The notes under the pieces: model-generated | Database searches by the model: none | The model's input: the letters and a program-made list of their open reading frames with translations, nothing else | What the model was told of the DNA's origin: nothing | Translations under genes and position numbers: made by a program | Source: Sediminicola arcticus | Lineage (GTDB): Bacteria > Bacteroidota > Bacteroidia > Flavobacteriales > Flavobacteriaceae | Direction: 5' to 3' | DNA length: 64,000 nt | Assembly (NCBI RefSeq): GCF_040566695.1 | Contig: NZ_JBEXAE010000009.1 | Coordinates: forward strand, 35,790-99,789 | Part shown: positions 36,513 to 45,337 of the stretch, piece by piece | Layout of the letters: every line of letters starts with the position of its first letter | Numbering within the stretch: the stretch's first letter is position 1

Positions 36513-36697
36513 AAACCAAACCAAACTAACCAAACTTAAATGTACAATTACCAGTTGTACACTTACCTTATTAAAAACAGGTTATAAAATTATGTTTAAC
36601 CATCAATTTTATACCTTAGCGTCTAAATGTATTTACGGTACTAAAGAACACTTGGATTTTTCAATAGCGTTAAAATTCTCTAAACGCATATAATTTT

Positions 36698-37264
36698 ATG
36701 AGCGTACTTCTTGAAAAACATATTGTTGAATTATTGCAGGAGAGAAATGAAAAAGCTATTTCACTTCTCTATGAACACTACGGTGACACCTTATTTGGAG
36801 TTGCCTATAAAGTAGTTAAAGATCATGACCTCGCCCAAGATATTGTTCAAGAAAGTTTTGTGAAAATTTGGAAAAAATCCGACTCCTATGATTCTTCCAA
36901 AGCCAAGCTTTTCACGTGGCTGTTTCGCATTACCAGAAATACCGCTATTGACAAATTGAGAAGTGTTCAAACAAAAACTGACAAGGAAATCCAAATGGAT
37001 GTTTCCGACGTATATAAAATAGGCGTAGATAGCACTAAGCCTGAGCTAATGGACGTTCGAGAGAATTTGGACAAATTGGAACCAAAGTATCAAATTGTAT
37101 TAGATGCCTTATTTTTTCAGGGAATGACGCAACAAGAGGCCAGTGACGAACTGGATATACCTTTGGGAACTATTAAGTCAAGATTGAAAATTGGGCTTCG
37201 GGAATTAAAGAAAATTTACGGCTCTTCTATGGTGCTGTTGTCTCTAATAAGTATGTTGTCATGA
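36698..37264 (+). CDS. ECF RNA polymerase sigma factor
   Basis: A 188-residue extracytoplasmic-function sigma factor. Region 2 spans about residues 20-90 (YEHYGDTLFGVAYKVVKDHDLAQDIVQESFVKIW, then the FTWLFRITRNTAIDKLR promoter-melting helix). Region 4 lies near 125-175 with the helix-turn-helix FFQGMTQQEASDELDIPLGTIKSRLKIGLREL. The next gene, an anti-sigma factor, starts inside its stop codon (ATGA), so they form a regulator pair. Confidence 0.94.
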   Translation: MSVLLEKHIVELLQERNEKAISLLYEHYGDTLFGVAYKVVKDHDLAQDIVQESFVKIWKKSDSYDSSKAKLFTWLFRITRNTAIDKLRSVQTKTDKEIQMDVSDVYKIGVDSTKPELMDVRENLDKLEPKYQIVLDALFFQGMTQQEASDELDIPLGTIKSRLKIGLRELKKIYGSSMVLLSLISMLS

Positions 37265-38019
37265 AAGAAAAAATAAAAATATTCCTTGATTCCGATCTGT
37301 TGGAAAAATACCTAATCGGGGTAACTTCAAAAGAAGAAACGTTACAGGTAGAAAGATACGTAGCTATGTATCCAGAAGTAAGGGAAATGTACCTTGAGCT
37401 TCAGGAAAATTTAGAGGTCTATTCAAAATTACACGCTGTTAAAACACCAGATGGTCTAAAAGAAAAAATCTTGAGCAGCATTAAGACCCAAAATTCTTTG
37501 AGAAAAAGATTCACAAGGTACGCCATTGCTGCTAGCGTTGCCGTATTCATATTTGCAGGATCTTCTTACTTCTTTTGGAACCAGAATCAAAGTCTTATGG
37601 AGGAAAACACCATTGTTTCCAATAAAATCAAGTCGCTTGAGGAAGACATGAGGGAACAACTAGAGGATGTAAGGAACCAATTTATTGTACTCAACAATCC
37701 TTTGACTAAAAAATATACCGTAAAAGGGAATAAAAATGCTAAAGACCTGAAGGCCATAGCCTATATTAATCCTGTAAAAAAACTATCCTTTATAAACGTG
37801 AGGAACCTACCCCTACTACCTGAGGATAAATGTTTCCAAATGTGGGCAGAGGTCAATGGCGAAATGGTAAACCTTGGCGTTATCAAAGAAATTACGGACA
37901 AAGACAAAATGTTAGCTCTTCCGTACGCTGATAATGCCATAGGGTATATTACCATTGAACAAAAAGGAGGCAATATGGCTCCCACTGTCGAAAATATAGT
38001 AGCCAATATCACGTATTAA
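37261..38019 (+). CDS. RskA-family anti-sigma factor
   Basis: A 252-residue membrane protein. A cytoplasmic N-terminal anti-sigma domain (about 1-85; LEKYLIGVTSKEETLQVERYV) is followed by one membrane helix near 86-103 (YAIAASVAVFIFAGSSYFFW), a coiled coil near 110-140 and the C-terminal periplasmic RskA domain (CFQMWAEVNGEMVNLGVI). There is no zinc-binding HxxxCxxC in the N-terminal domain. It overlaps the ECF sigma gene by 4 bp and should hold that sigma factor inactive until an envelope signal arrives. Confidence 0.9.
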   Translation: MKEKIKIFLDSDLLEKYLIGVTSKEETLQVERYVAMYPEVREMYLELQENLEVYSKLHAVKTPDGLKEKILSSIKTQNSLRKRFTRYAIAASVAVFIFAGSSYFFWNQNQSLMEENTIVSNKIKSLEEDMREQLEDVRNQFIVLNNPLTKKYTVKGNKNAKDLKAIAYINPVKKLSFINVRNLPLLPEDKCFQMWAEVNGEMVNLGVIKEITDKDKMLALPYADNAIGYITIEQKGGNMAPTVENIVANITY

Positions 38020-38073
38020 ATAGTTCAAATCTTAAAGTAGTTCTAAATACACTTTTAGAGGCCATTAATTTTA

Positions 38074-38081
38074 TATCTTTG
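38074..38081 (+). promoter_or_regulatory. Predicted -7 element for the Cys-rich miniprotein
   Basis: TATCTTTG is an exact TAnnTTTG match 14 bp before the start codon at 38096. A TTTT tract about 20 bp upstream is a weak -33 candidate. Confidence 0.4.
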
Positions 38082-38095
38082 ACCAAAATTTAGAT

Positions 38096-38305
38096 ATGAA
38101 ACTATTACTATTGACTATTGGTCTATTAGCTATAGGATTTGCTGGAATAGCAATAAAAATATGGTCTAAGAAAGATGGAGAATTTGCTGGTACTTGTGCC
38201 AGCCAAAGTCCTTTTTTAAATCAGGATGGAGAAGCTTGTGGCTTCTGCGGGAAATTACCGAGCGAACAAGACTGCAAAAAAGATACAGCTACGGAAATTC
38301 AGTAG
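38096..38305 (+). CDS. Small membrane-anchored Cys-rich protein (69 aa)
   Basis: One hydrophobic helix at residues 3-23, then a polar tail with four cysteines (C34, C48, C51, C60) in the order C-x13-C-x2-C-x8-C, including ACGFCG. This could bind a metal or form disulfides. I recall similar small proteins in other flavobacteria, with no known function. It lies between the sigma/anti-sigma pair and the second ECF sigma gene, 31 bp before the latter. Confidence 0.75.
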   Translation: MKLLLLTIGLLAIGFAGIAIKIWSKKDGEFAGTCASQSPFLNQDGEACGFCGKLPSEQDCKKDTATEIQ

Positions 38306-38336
38306 TGTACCTTCTGCCTATTTTTAAGAACTCCAT

Positions 38337-38903
38337 TTGGACAAAATTAAAGACACCCTTAAAATCACCATTGAAAAGGCCAAGCTGGGGAATCAGATAG
38401 CCTTTAGTACCTTATTGGACACTTTCTGGAATGATGTCTACGGTTTTCAGCTTATCAGGACCAGAAACGAAAATGACGCAGAAGACATCACCATCCAAAC
38501 ATTTTCAAAAGCTTTTGACAAAATTGATACCTACGATGACACCTACGAATTCAAAACCTGGTTGATCACCATTTCCAAGAATTTACATGTTGACCTCATT
38601 CGAAAAAGGAAGCGGAATATTTTTGAAAATTCTGGTAACAGTAGTATTGAGGCCATTCAAAGAGTTTTGGATGATGCCCCATCAGCGGAGGACCAGCTGA
38701 TTAGGGAGCAGGACCTGGCCACCCTTTTATATTACATTAAAAAACTCAAGCCCCACTATCAAAAAATAATCAACCTTAGGTACTTTAATGAAATGAGTTA
38801 TGCCGATATTGCGGTGGAACTTAAAGAGCCCCTCAATAATGTAAAGGTAAAATTACTCCGTGCCAAGAAATTATTAGCAGAGGTCATCCAGAACAAAAAA
38901 TAA
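38337..38903 (+). CDS. Second ECF sigma factor, TTG start
   Basis: A 188-residue ECF sigma factor: region 2 (GNQIAFSTLLDTFWNDVYGFQL, then AEDITIQTFSKAF and FKTWLITISKNLHVDLIRK) and region 4 (ILRYFNEMSY-like stretch NLRYFNEMSYADIAVEL with KVKLLRAKKLL). The only possible start is TTG at 38337, because an in-frame TAA lies 12 bp upstream and no ATG is suitably placed. No anti-sigma gene adjoins it. It follows the Cys-rich miniprotein and precedes lipA. Confidence 0.87.
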   Translation: MDKIKDTLKITIEKAKLGNQIAFSTLLDTFWNDVYGFQLIRTRNENDAEDITIQTFSKAFDKIDTYDDTYEFKTWLITISKNLHVDLIRKRKRNIFENSGNSSIEAIQRVLDDAPSAEDQLIREQDLATLLYYIKKLKPHYQKIINLRYFNEMSYADIAVELKEPLNNVKVKLLRAKKLLAEVIQNKK

Positions 38904-39020
38904 GGGCTTATCGCCTATCTTTTACTTATTGTGTTGCTAATTTATTAACATCCCGAAAATAATAAAGTATTATAATTTTTGGTTCCTCTTCCAATATGAA
39001 ATAATACAAATACCATTTCG

Positions 39021-39028
39021 TACCTTTA
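39021..39028 (+). promoter_or_regulatory. Predicted -7 element for lipA
   Basis: TACCTTTA fits TAnnTTTG except for the last base and lies 14 bp before the lipA ATG at 39043. No strong -33 box is apparent. Confidence 0.35.
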
Positions 39029-39042
39029 TAAAAAATTTGAGC

Positions 39043-39918
39043 ATGAGCATTGAAACCGTAGAAAGTGTAAATCCACCTAAAGGCAAACCAAAATGGCTAC
39101 GTGTAAAACTCCCCACTGGGAAAAAATATACCCAACTAAGGGGACTCGTAGACAAATATAATCTACATACCATATGTACTTCTGGAAGCTGCCCCAATAT
39201 GGGGGAATGCTGGGGAGAAGGTACAGCAACCTTTATGATCTTAGGTAACGTTTGTACCCGATCATGCGGATTCTGCGGCGTAAAGACAGGCAGGCCTGAG
39301 GATGTAGATTGGGAAGAACCAGAAAAAGTTGCCCGTTCCATAAAAATAATGGGAATAAAGCATGCCGTAGTTACCTCTGTTGATAGGGACGACATCAAAG
39401 ACATGGGTTCTATTATTTGGGCTGAAACAGTAAAGGCAATCCGAAGAATGAACCCAAACACCACCTTGGAAACCCTAATACCTGATTTTCAAGGAATAGA
39501 AACTCACATAGACCGCATAATAGCTGTCTCTCCAGAAGTTGTTTCCCATAATATGGAAACGGTAAAAAGACTAACTAGGGAAGTACGTATCCAAGCCAAA
39601 TACGAAAGAAGTTTGGACGTTTTGAGATATTTGAAGGATAATGGTGCCAAAAGGACCAAATCTGGAATAATGTTAGGCCTTGGAGAATTGGAAGAAGAGG
39701 TCATAGAGACTATGGAAGATCTCAGAAAGGCAAATGTAGATGTGATCACCATAGGTCAATATTTACAGCCGTCTAAGCGACACTTACCCGTGAAAGAATT
39801 TATTCTTCCAGAGCAATTTAAGAAGTATGAAGAACTAGGGTTGCAAATGGGCTTTAGACACGTAGAAAGTGGTGCATTAGTCCGCTCGTCTTACAAGGCG
39901 CATAAGCATATTCACTAA
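39043..39918 (+). CDS. lipA: Lipoyl synthase
   Basis: Radical-SAM enzyme inserting two sulfurs into protein-bound octanoyl groups. It has 291 residues from MSIETVESVN; an in-frame TTG lies two codons upstream. Both Fe-S sites are visible: the auxiliary cluster cysteines in CTSGSCPNMGEC and the radical-SAM CxxxCxxC in CTRSCGFCGV. The C-terminal Ser in the VESGALVRSSYKAHKH stretch (the RSSY motif) fits the auxiliary cluster ligand. A terminator-like hairpin follows. Confidence 0.96.
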   Translation: MSIETVESVNPPKGKPKWLRVKLPTGKKYTQLRGLVDKYNLHTICTSGSCPNMGECWGEGTATFMILGNVCTRSCGFCGVKTGRPEDVDWEEPEKVARSIKIMGIKHAVVTSVDRDDIKDMGSIIWAETVKAIRRMNPNTTLETLIPDFQGIETHIDRIIAVSPEVVSHNMETVKRLTREVRIQAKYERSLDVLRYLKDNGAKRTKSGIMLGLGELEEEVIETMEDLRKANVDVITIGQYLQPSKRHLPVKEFILPEQFKKYEELGLQMGFRHVESGALVRSSYKAHKHIH

Positions 39919-39944
39919 TAAAAACTACATAAAGTATTAAATAC

Positions 39945-39967
39945 ATCCCGCTAATGCGGGATTTTTT
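39945..39967 (+). terminator. Terminator-like hairpin just before gap
   Basis: ATCCCGC/GCGGGAT with loop TAAT and a T run ending at 39967, only 3 bp before the gap start codon. It may terminate lipA or act as an attenuator in the gap leader. Confidence 0.75.
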
Positions 39968-39970
39968 CAA

Positions 39971-40981
39971 ATGAAAAAAGTAAATATTGGTATAAATGGT
40001 TTTGGAAGAATAGGAAGAACGGTCTGCAGGTTAATATTAGACAATCCGCACCTAAACGTTGTAGCAATTAATGATCTGGCAGATGCCAAAACATTGGCTC
40101 ATTTATTGAAATACGACAGTATCCATGGAGTATCCTCCAAACAAATTGGACACGATGGGAACTCTATTTTGGTGAATGATAAAAAAATAGCGTTGTTAAA
40201 TCATGACCATCCTAAAAAAATAGATTGGTCAACATATGGGGTTGATATTGTCATCGAGGCCACTGGAAAGTTTAAAACCCAAGCCGACCTTCAGCATCAT
40301 TTGGACAACGGATCAAAGAAGGTCATCTTATCCGCACCACCTTTGGATGAAAACATAAAAATGGTAGTCTATGGTGTAAACGAAGGCATTATTACAAAGG
40401 ATGACCATATCATCTCCAACGCCTCTTGCACCACTAACAACGCAGCTCCCATGATCAAGGTCATCAATGACCTTTGTGGGGTAGAACAAGCCTATATCAC
40501 TACGGTACACTCCTATACTTCTGATCAAAGTCTTCATGACCAACCTCATCGAGATCTGAGAAGATCTAGGGCGGCCTCTCAATCAATTATACCCACAACT
40601 ACTGGAGCGGCAAAGGCATTAAACACTATTTTTCCAGATTTAGCGAACGTTATAGGAGGATGTGGGATACGCGTTCCTGTGCCAAATGGTTCATTGACTG
40701 ATATTACCTTAAATGTAAAAAAAGAAACCTCTATTGAGGAAATCAATTCGGCATTTGAGAAAGTATCCCATAAAGAATTAAAAAATATTCTATTTTATAC
40801 GGAAGACCCTATAGTTTCCATTGATATAAACAATAGTTCTTATTCTTGTACGTTTGATTCTCAGATGACATCCGTAATTGGAAAAATGGTTAAGATCATT
40901 GGTTGGTATGACAATGAAACGGGATACAGTTGCAGAATTATTGACCTAATTAATTTATTGATCAAGAATAAGTGCGTTTGA
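39971..40981 (+). CDS. gap: Glyceraldehyde-3-phosphate dehydrogenase (type I)
   Basis: Glycolytic enzyme, NAD-dependent. It has 336 residues, the Rossmann motif INGFGRIGR, D35 after the second strand (NAD preference), the catalytic C153 in SNASCTTN and H180 in TTVHSYT, the sugar-phosphate site RAASQSIIPTTTGAAKA, and WYDNETGYS near the C-terminus. The gene begins next to a terminator hairpin and overlaps the following sensor kinase gene by 10 bp. It may be one of several gap paralogues in the genome. Confidence 0.95.
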   Translation: MKKVNIGINGFGRIGRTVCRLILDNPHLNVVAINDLADAKTLAHLLKYDSIHGVSSKQIGHDGNSILVNDKKIALLNHDHPKKIDWSTYGVDIVIEATGKFKTQADLQHHLDNGSKKVILSAPPLDENIKMVVYGVNEGIITKDDHIISNASCTTNNAAPMIKVINDLCGVEQAYITTVHSYTSDQSLHDQPHRDLRRSRAASQSIIPTTTGAAKALNTIFPDLANVIGGCGIRVPVPNGSLTDITLNVKKETSIEEINSAFEKVSHKELKNILFYTEDPIVSIDINNSSYSCTFDSQMTSVIGKMVKIIGWYDNETGYSCRIIDLINLLIKNKCV

Positions 40982-43203
40982 TAATTAAATCTAGATATAA
41001 AAGGATTTTAAAAATCCTATTAATGATGGTGGTCATGACCACTTCTCAATTCATATCCGCCCAGGATAATACCCCTCCTGAGAAGGACATAAATGCGTAT
41101 TTATCAGAAGCAAGAAAATTCAAAAACCAAAATCAAATTGATCTTGCATTAAAGGCCATGGCTAAGGCTGCTGATCTTGCAGAGGTAGATGATGATATCA
41201 AGACCGTTATTGATAGCTATCACGAAATCTCTTTGTTAAATTTAAAGTTGGGACAAGAAGAAAATGCACTTTGGTACTATGAACGTGCAGGCGTTTCCCT
41301 TGAGGATATCACATACCCACAAGGTAGTGCTACCCATCTCTATATTGAGGCCCTAAACTATTTTAAAAATGAAAAACCGCATCAAGCCTTAATCTTACTA
41401 GAAGAGGCTAAGAAACTTAATAACGATAGACATCTTTTAAACGGAATTTCTTTGTTGGAGGGAAACATCTCCCTGAAAATTAAAAAATATAGTGTTGCCT
41501 CCAGAAATTTTAATTCTTTAGTGGTTAATAGTGATATTTATGAGAAAGCGTATTTAACCACTAAGGCTTATTTGGGACTAGCACAATTAAATATAGCCTT
41601 AGATAGTTTAGATTCAGCAGCAAAAAATGGAACAAGTGCGTTAAAACTTGCTGAAGAAAATAATTTCCATCAAGAAATATTAGAAGCAAATGAATTGTTG
41701 GGTAAGGCCTATGAAAAATTAGGCAAATATGATTCTGCATTGATCTACAATAGAAATCTGCTACAGATTAAAGATTCTTTATTAGCCTTCGAAAGAATTA
41801 ATGCTCAGGTTAAAACTGCTGATCAGTTACGAGGAGAATTAATGGATAGTACTATTAAAAAGCAGGATATTGAAATAAAGGATTTGAATGAATCTTCTAG
41901 TCGCTCTGAAATTACGGCCATCTTGACCTCAGCGTTTTTGACAATTATATCACTTTTGGCCGTTTCATTGTATAGGAATAATCAGATTAAACTGAAAACA
42001 AACGACCTCCTGCACACCAAAAATAGAGAGCTACAAAGCGCAAGGGATGCCGCAGTGCAATCTATGGAAGCCAAGACCAATTTCCTTTCTACGGTAAGTC
42101 ATGAATTACGGACACCGTTATACGCCGTTACCGGACTCACGCATTTACTTTTAGAAGAAAATCCAAGTAAAAAACAAGAAGAACATTTAGAAGCATTAAA
42201 ATTTTCGGGCGATTATTTATTGAACTTTATCAATGATATCCTGCAAATCAATAAAATTGATGCGGATAAAATGGAACCTTTAAATATTGAGTTCAATCTT
42301 AAAAAGGTATTAACTGAAGTAATTAATTCCTTGCAACAAAGTGCGAAAGCCAACAAGACTATCATTACTTTGGATTACGATCAAAATATACCAAGCCACC
42401 TCCTAAGTGATCCTTTAAAATTATCCCAGATTTTCATAAACCTGGTCGGAAATGCCTTAAAATTTACTAAAAAAGGAGAAGTAACGGTTATTACCAAACT
42501 GCAGGAACAACGTGAGGACGAGGTCACTATTTATTTCGAAATAAAAGATACAGGAATTGGAATCGCCCCTGAAAAACAAGAAAACATCTTTGATAGTTTC
42601 GAACAGGGATCTATTCAGATCAATAGAGAATATGGTGGTACTGGACTTGGACTCACCATAGTAAAAAGCTTAATTGGCCTATTTGAAAGTACAATCAGGT
42701 TAAAAAGTGAACTTGGAAAAGGTAGTTCCTTCTTTTTCGAGCTTGCACTTAAAACCACAGAAAGCAGTGAAATTGACGATATTAATTTCCAAATTACGGA
42801 AAGAGAATACGACTTGACTGGCCTGCATATTTTAATTGTGGAAGACAACAAAATTAACCAGGTAATCACCAAAAAAATGTTGGTAAAAAAAGAAGTGACT
42901 TGTGATATTGCCAGCAATGGTACCGATGCTATAGAAATGGTCCGGACCAATACCTATGATGCAGTTCTTATGGACATTCATATGCCAGGAATCAGTGGTG
43001 AAGAGGCTACCATTGAAATTAGAAAATTCAACACTGTCTTACCAATTATTGCATTGACCGCCATTTCTTTGGATGACAGTTTGGAAAGTTTCTATGCGGC
43101 AGGAGTTAATGACGTGGTAACCAAACCATTTAAGCCAGAAGTCTTTTATCAAAAAATTGGTCAAAATGTCTTCTCTCCAAAAATTACAAATCCAGCATCA
43201 TAA
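40972..43203 (+). CDS. Hybrid sensor histidine kinase/response regulator with TPR sensor
   Basis: A 743-residue protein. A signal or anchor segment lies at the N-terminus (start GTG 40972; an ATG-ATG pair at 41023 is an alternative), then tetratricopeptide repeats from about 35-290, a membrane helix near 317-333, a coiled coil, HisKA with the phospho-His near 376 in VSHELRTPLY, HATPase boxes (NALKFTKKG, DTGIGIAPEK, GGTGLGLTIV), and a C-terminal receiver with EDNKINQ and the phospho-Asp in LMDIHMPG near 666. It overlaps gap by 10 bp and is convergent with lpxK (6-bp overlap). The TPR region presumably senses a periplasmic ligand or protein. Confidence 0.93.
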   Translation: MRLIIKSRYKRILKILLMMVVMTTSQFISAQDNTPPEKDINAYLSEARKFKNQNQIDLALKAMAKAADLAEVDDDIKTVIDSYHEISLLNLKLGQEENALWYYERAGVSLEDITYPQGSATHLYIEALNYFKNEKPHQALILLEEAKKLNNDRHLLNGISLLEGNISLKIKKYSVASRNFNSLVVNSDIYEKAYLTTKAYLGLAQLNIALDSLDSAAKNGTSALKLAEENNFHQEILEANELLGKAYEKLGKYDSALIYNRNLLQIKDSLLAFERINAQVKTADQLRGELMDSTIKKQDIEIKDLNESSSRSEITAILTSAFLTIISLLAVSLYRNNQIKLKTNDLLHTKNRELQSARDAAVQSMEAKTNFLSTVSHELRTPLYAVTGLTHLLLEENPSKKQEEHLEALKFSGDYLLNFINDILQINKIDADKMEPLNIEFNLKKVLTEVINSLQQSAKANKTIITLDYDQNIPSHLLSDPLKLSQIFINLVGNALKFTKKGEVTVITKLQEQREDEVTIYFEIKDTGIGIAPEKQENIFDSFEQGSIQINREYGGTGLGLTIVKSLIGLFESTIRLKSELGKGSSFFFELALKTTESSEIDDINFQITEREYDLTGLHILIVEDNKINQVITKKMLVKKEVTCDIASNGTDAIEMVRTNTYDAVLMDIHMPGISGEEATIEIRKFNTVLPIIALTAISLDDSLESFYAAGVNDVVTKPFKPEVFYQKIGQNVFSPKITNPAS

Positions 43204-44190
43204 GGATTCCAGAGCCTTAGCCAATTGTTGCCTTCCATCACCAATAAACCGATGTTTTATTCTTATATAATAAAGATTAGCAACCTTACCCTGAAGTCTA
43301 ACAAAATCCTTTTCCGTAGTTAAAATCAACTCTTTGGAACTGAAAGATCTTATTTCTTTTTCCGTAAAAAAATGATGGTCACCAAATTCTAGATGCTCCA
43401 GTGATACTGAAGCCTCCTTTAAATAAGTGACCAAGGGCTCGGGATTAGCAATGCCCGTAACCAATAAAACCTTTTTATTACGCAATGCCCCAAGGTTTAG
43501 CGTATCTCCTTCACCTTGCAAAACAGTATCATAGACCAAACTACTGAACAATACCTTTTGATGATTTAAGGGATTTAGTTTTTTGATGATCTCCTCTTGG
43601 TCCTCCAGCCTTAAATTAGTTGGACATTTAGTTACCACAATGAGATTAGCTCTTTTAGCTTCCCTTTTACTATCCCTTAAATTTCCAGTTGGCAAATACC
43701 AATCATCTACATATAATTGGCCATAGGCGGTTAAAAGTATAGAAAATGTTGGCGTTACCTTTCGATGTTGAAAAGCGTCATCTAACAAAATCAAATCTGG
43801 ATTTTCTTGGGCTTCTAAAAGCGAAATCCCATGCCTTCTATGGGCATCTACGACAACGGTGACTTGAGGATATTTTTTATAAATCTGAAAAGGTTCATCA
43901 CCTATTTGCTCCACTGTGGTAGACGGAACTGCTTTTAGATAACCGTGGCTTTTCCTTCCATAACCCCTACTTAAAACAGCTAGTTGGCTATTTTCCTTTA
44001 AAAGTTCAATAAGATATTCAATCATGGGCGTCTTTCCCGTTCCCCCAACACTCAAATTCCCCACACAGATTGTTGACGTGCCATATGAAAGAGATCTAAA
44101 TATACCTCTATCAAATATCATATTTCTAATATAGACCACTAATCCATAGACCAAGGAAATGGGAAATCCTATTTTTCTGAGTAGCTTCAT
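43198..44190 (-). CDS. lpxK: Tetraacyldisaccharide 4'-kinase
   Basis: Phosphorylates the lipid A precursor disaccharide at the 4' position. It has 330 residues, an N-terminal membrane-associated helix (SLVYGLVVYIRNMIFD), the P-loop in NLSVGGTGKTPMIEYL near 44-60, RGYGRKSHG, and LLDDAFQHRKV near the active site with HH at 271-272. It is convergent with the hybrid kinase gene. Confidence 0.94.
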   Translation of the reverse strand: MKLLRKIGFPISLVYGLVVYIRNMIFDRGIFRSLSYGTSTICVGNLSVGGTGKTPMIEYLIELLKENSQLAVLSRGYGRKSHGYLKAVPSTTVEQIGDEPFQIYKKYPQVTVVVDAHRRHGISLLEAQENPDLILLDDAFQHRKVTPTFSILLTAYGQLYVDDWYLPTGNLRDSKREAKRANLIVVTKCPTNLRLEDQEEIIKKLNPLNHQKVLFSSLVYDTVLQGEGDTLNLGALRNKKVLLVTGIANPEPLVTYLKEASVSLEHLEFGDHHFFTEKEIRSFSSKELILTTEKDFVRLQGKVANLYYIRIKHRFIGDGRQQLAKALESL

Positions 44191-44211
44191 CGGAACGAAA
44201 ATATAATATTT

Positions 44212-44219
44212 TATCTTTG
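44212..44219 (+). promoter_or_regulatory. Predicted -7 element for the NIF3-like gene
   Basis: TATCTTTG is an exact TAnnTTTG match 20 bp before the start codon, in the gap between divergent lpxK and the NIF3-like gene. No clear -33 box. Confidence 0.4.
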
Positions 44220-44239
44220 AAGGGCTATAAAATTCAAAA

Positions 44240-45334
44240 ATGATCGTAAACGAAGTTACAAGAATACTTGAGGAATTGGCTCCTTTGGCCTATGCAGAAG
44301 ATTTTGACAATGTAGGGTTGCTCATAGGGGATAAAAAAATGGAGGTAACTGGCATTTTAGTAACCTTGGACACCCTGGAAAATGTCGTGGACGAGGCCAT
44401 TGAAAAAAAATGCAATCTCATTGTGAGCTTTCATCCGATTATTTTTAGCGGATTGAAAAAAATTACGGGTAAAAACTATGTGGAACGCGTAGTGCTCAAG
44501 TGCATCAAAAATGATGTAGCGCTATATAGTATGCATACCGCTTTGGACAATGCACCAATTGGTGTCAATGCTAAAATATGTGAGGTTTTAGGAGTAAAAA
44601 ATCCAAAAATTTTAATCCCCCAAAAAGGGACCATTAAAAAATTGACAACCTACGTACCCAAAGCCAATGCACAAGAACTTAAAGAAGCTCTTTTTTCAGC
44701 AGGAGCAGGAAATATTGGCAATTACAGCAATTGTAGCTTTTCCGTTAATGGAACAGGTAGTTACATGGCCGGACCAACTGCGATTCCAACCATAGGGGAA
44801 CTTGGAAAGGTCCATTACGAAGAAGAGACACAGATTAGCGTTACCTATTCCAAAGGAAATCAGGCCAATATCATCAATGCCCTATTACAAACGCATCCGT
44901 ATGAGGAAGTTGCCTACGAAATACAGACTTTAGAAAACAAAAATCAGCACATAGGCATTGGAATGGTAGGAACTCTTGAAACACCTATGAGAGAAGAAGA
45001 TTTCATGCAATGGGTAAAAGAACAAATGAATGTTTCCTGCATACGACACTCCAATCTATTAGCCAAAAAGATCAGAAAAGTTGCTGTCTTAGGCGGCAGT
45101 GGTTCTTTTGCCATATCTGCTGCCAAAGGGGCAAAAGCCGATATTTTTATTACTGCTGACCTAAAATATCATCAATTTTACGAGGCCGAGAACAAAATAG
45201 TACTTGCTGATATTGGACATTTTGAAACAGAGCAGTTTACAAAAAATCTATTAGTAGACTATCTTACAAAAAAAATTCCTAATTTTGCAATCTCTTTATC
45301 GGAGAGTATAACAAATCCCATCAAGTATTATTAA
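44240..45334 (+). CDS. NIF3-like dinuclear metal centre protein
   Basis: A 364-residue NIF3/DUF34 family protein, sometimes called GTP cyclohydrolase I type 2, a name with weak experimental support. Metal-binding segments are visible: DNVGLLIGD near 20, the histidine in SFHPIIFSG near 66, MHTALDN near 101, and the C-terminal DLKYHQFYEAE and IGHFETE. The insert of about 110 residues between the halves, present in the longer family members, is here. The function is not settled. The zinc-ribbon-like protein gene follows after 3 bp. Confidence 0.88.
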   Translation: MIVNEVTRILEELAPLAYAEDFDNVGLLIGDKKMEVTGILVTLDTLENVVDEAIEKKCNLIVSFHPIIFSGLKKITGKNYVERVVLKCIKNDVALYSMHTALDNAPIGVNAKICEVLGVKNPKILIPQKGTIKKLTTYVPKANAQELKEALFSAGAGNIGNYSNCSFSVNGTGSYMAGPTAIPTIGELGKVHYEEETQISVTYSKGNQANIINALLQTHPYEEVAYEIQTLENKNQHIGIGMVGTLETPMREEDFMQWVKEQMNVSCIRHSNLLAKKIRKVAVLGGSGSFAISAAKGAKADIFITADLKYHQFYEAENKIVLADIGHFETEQFTKNLLVDYLTKKIPNFAISLSESITNPIKYY

Positions 45335-45337
45335 CAT

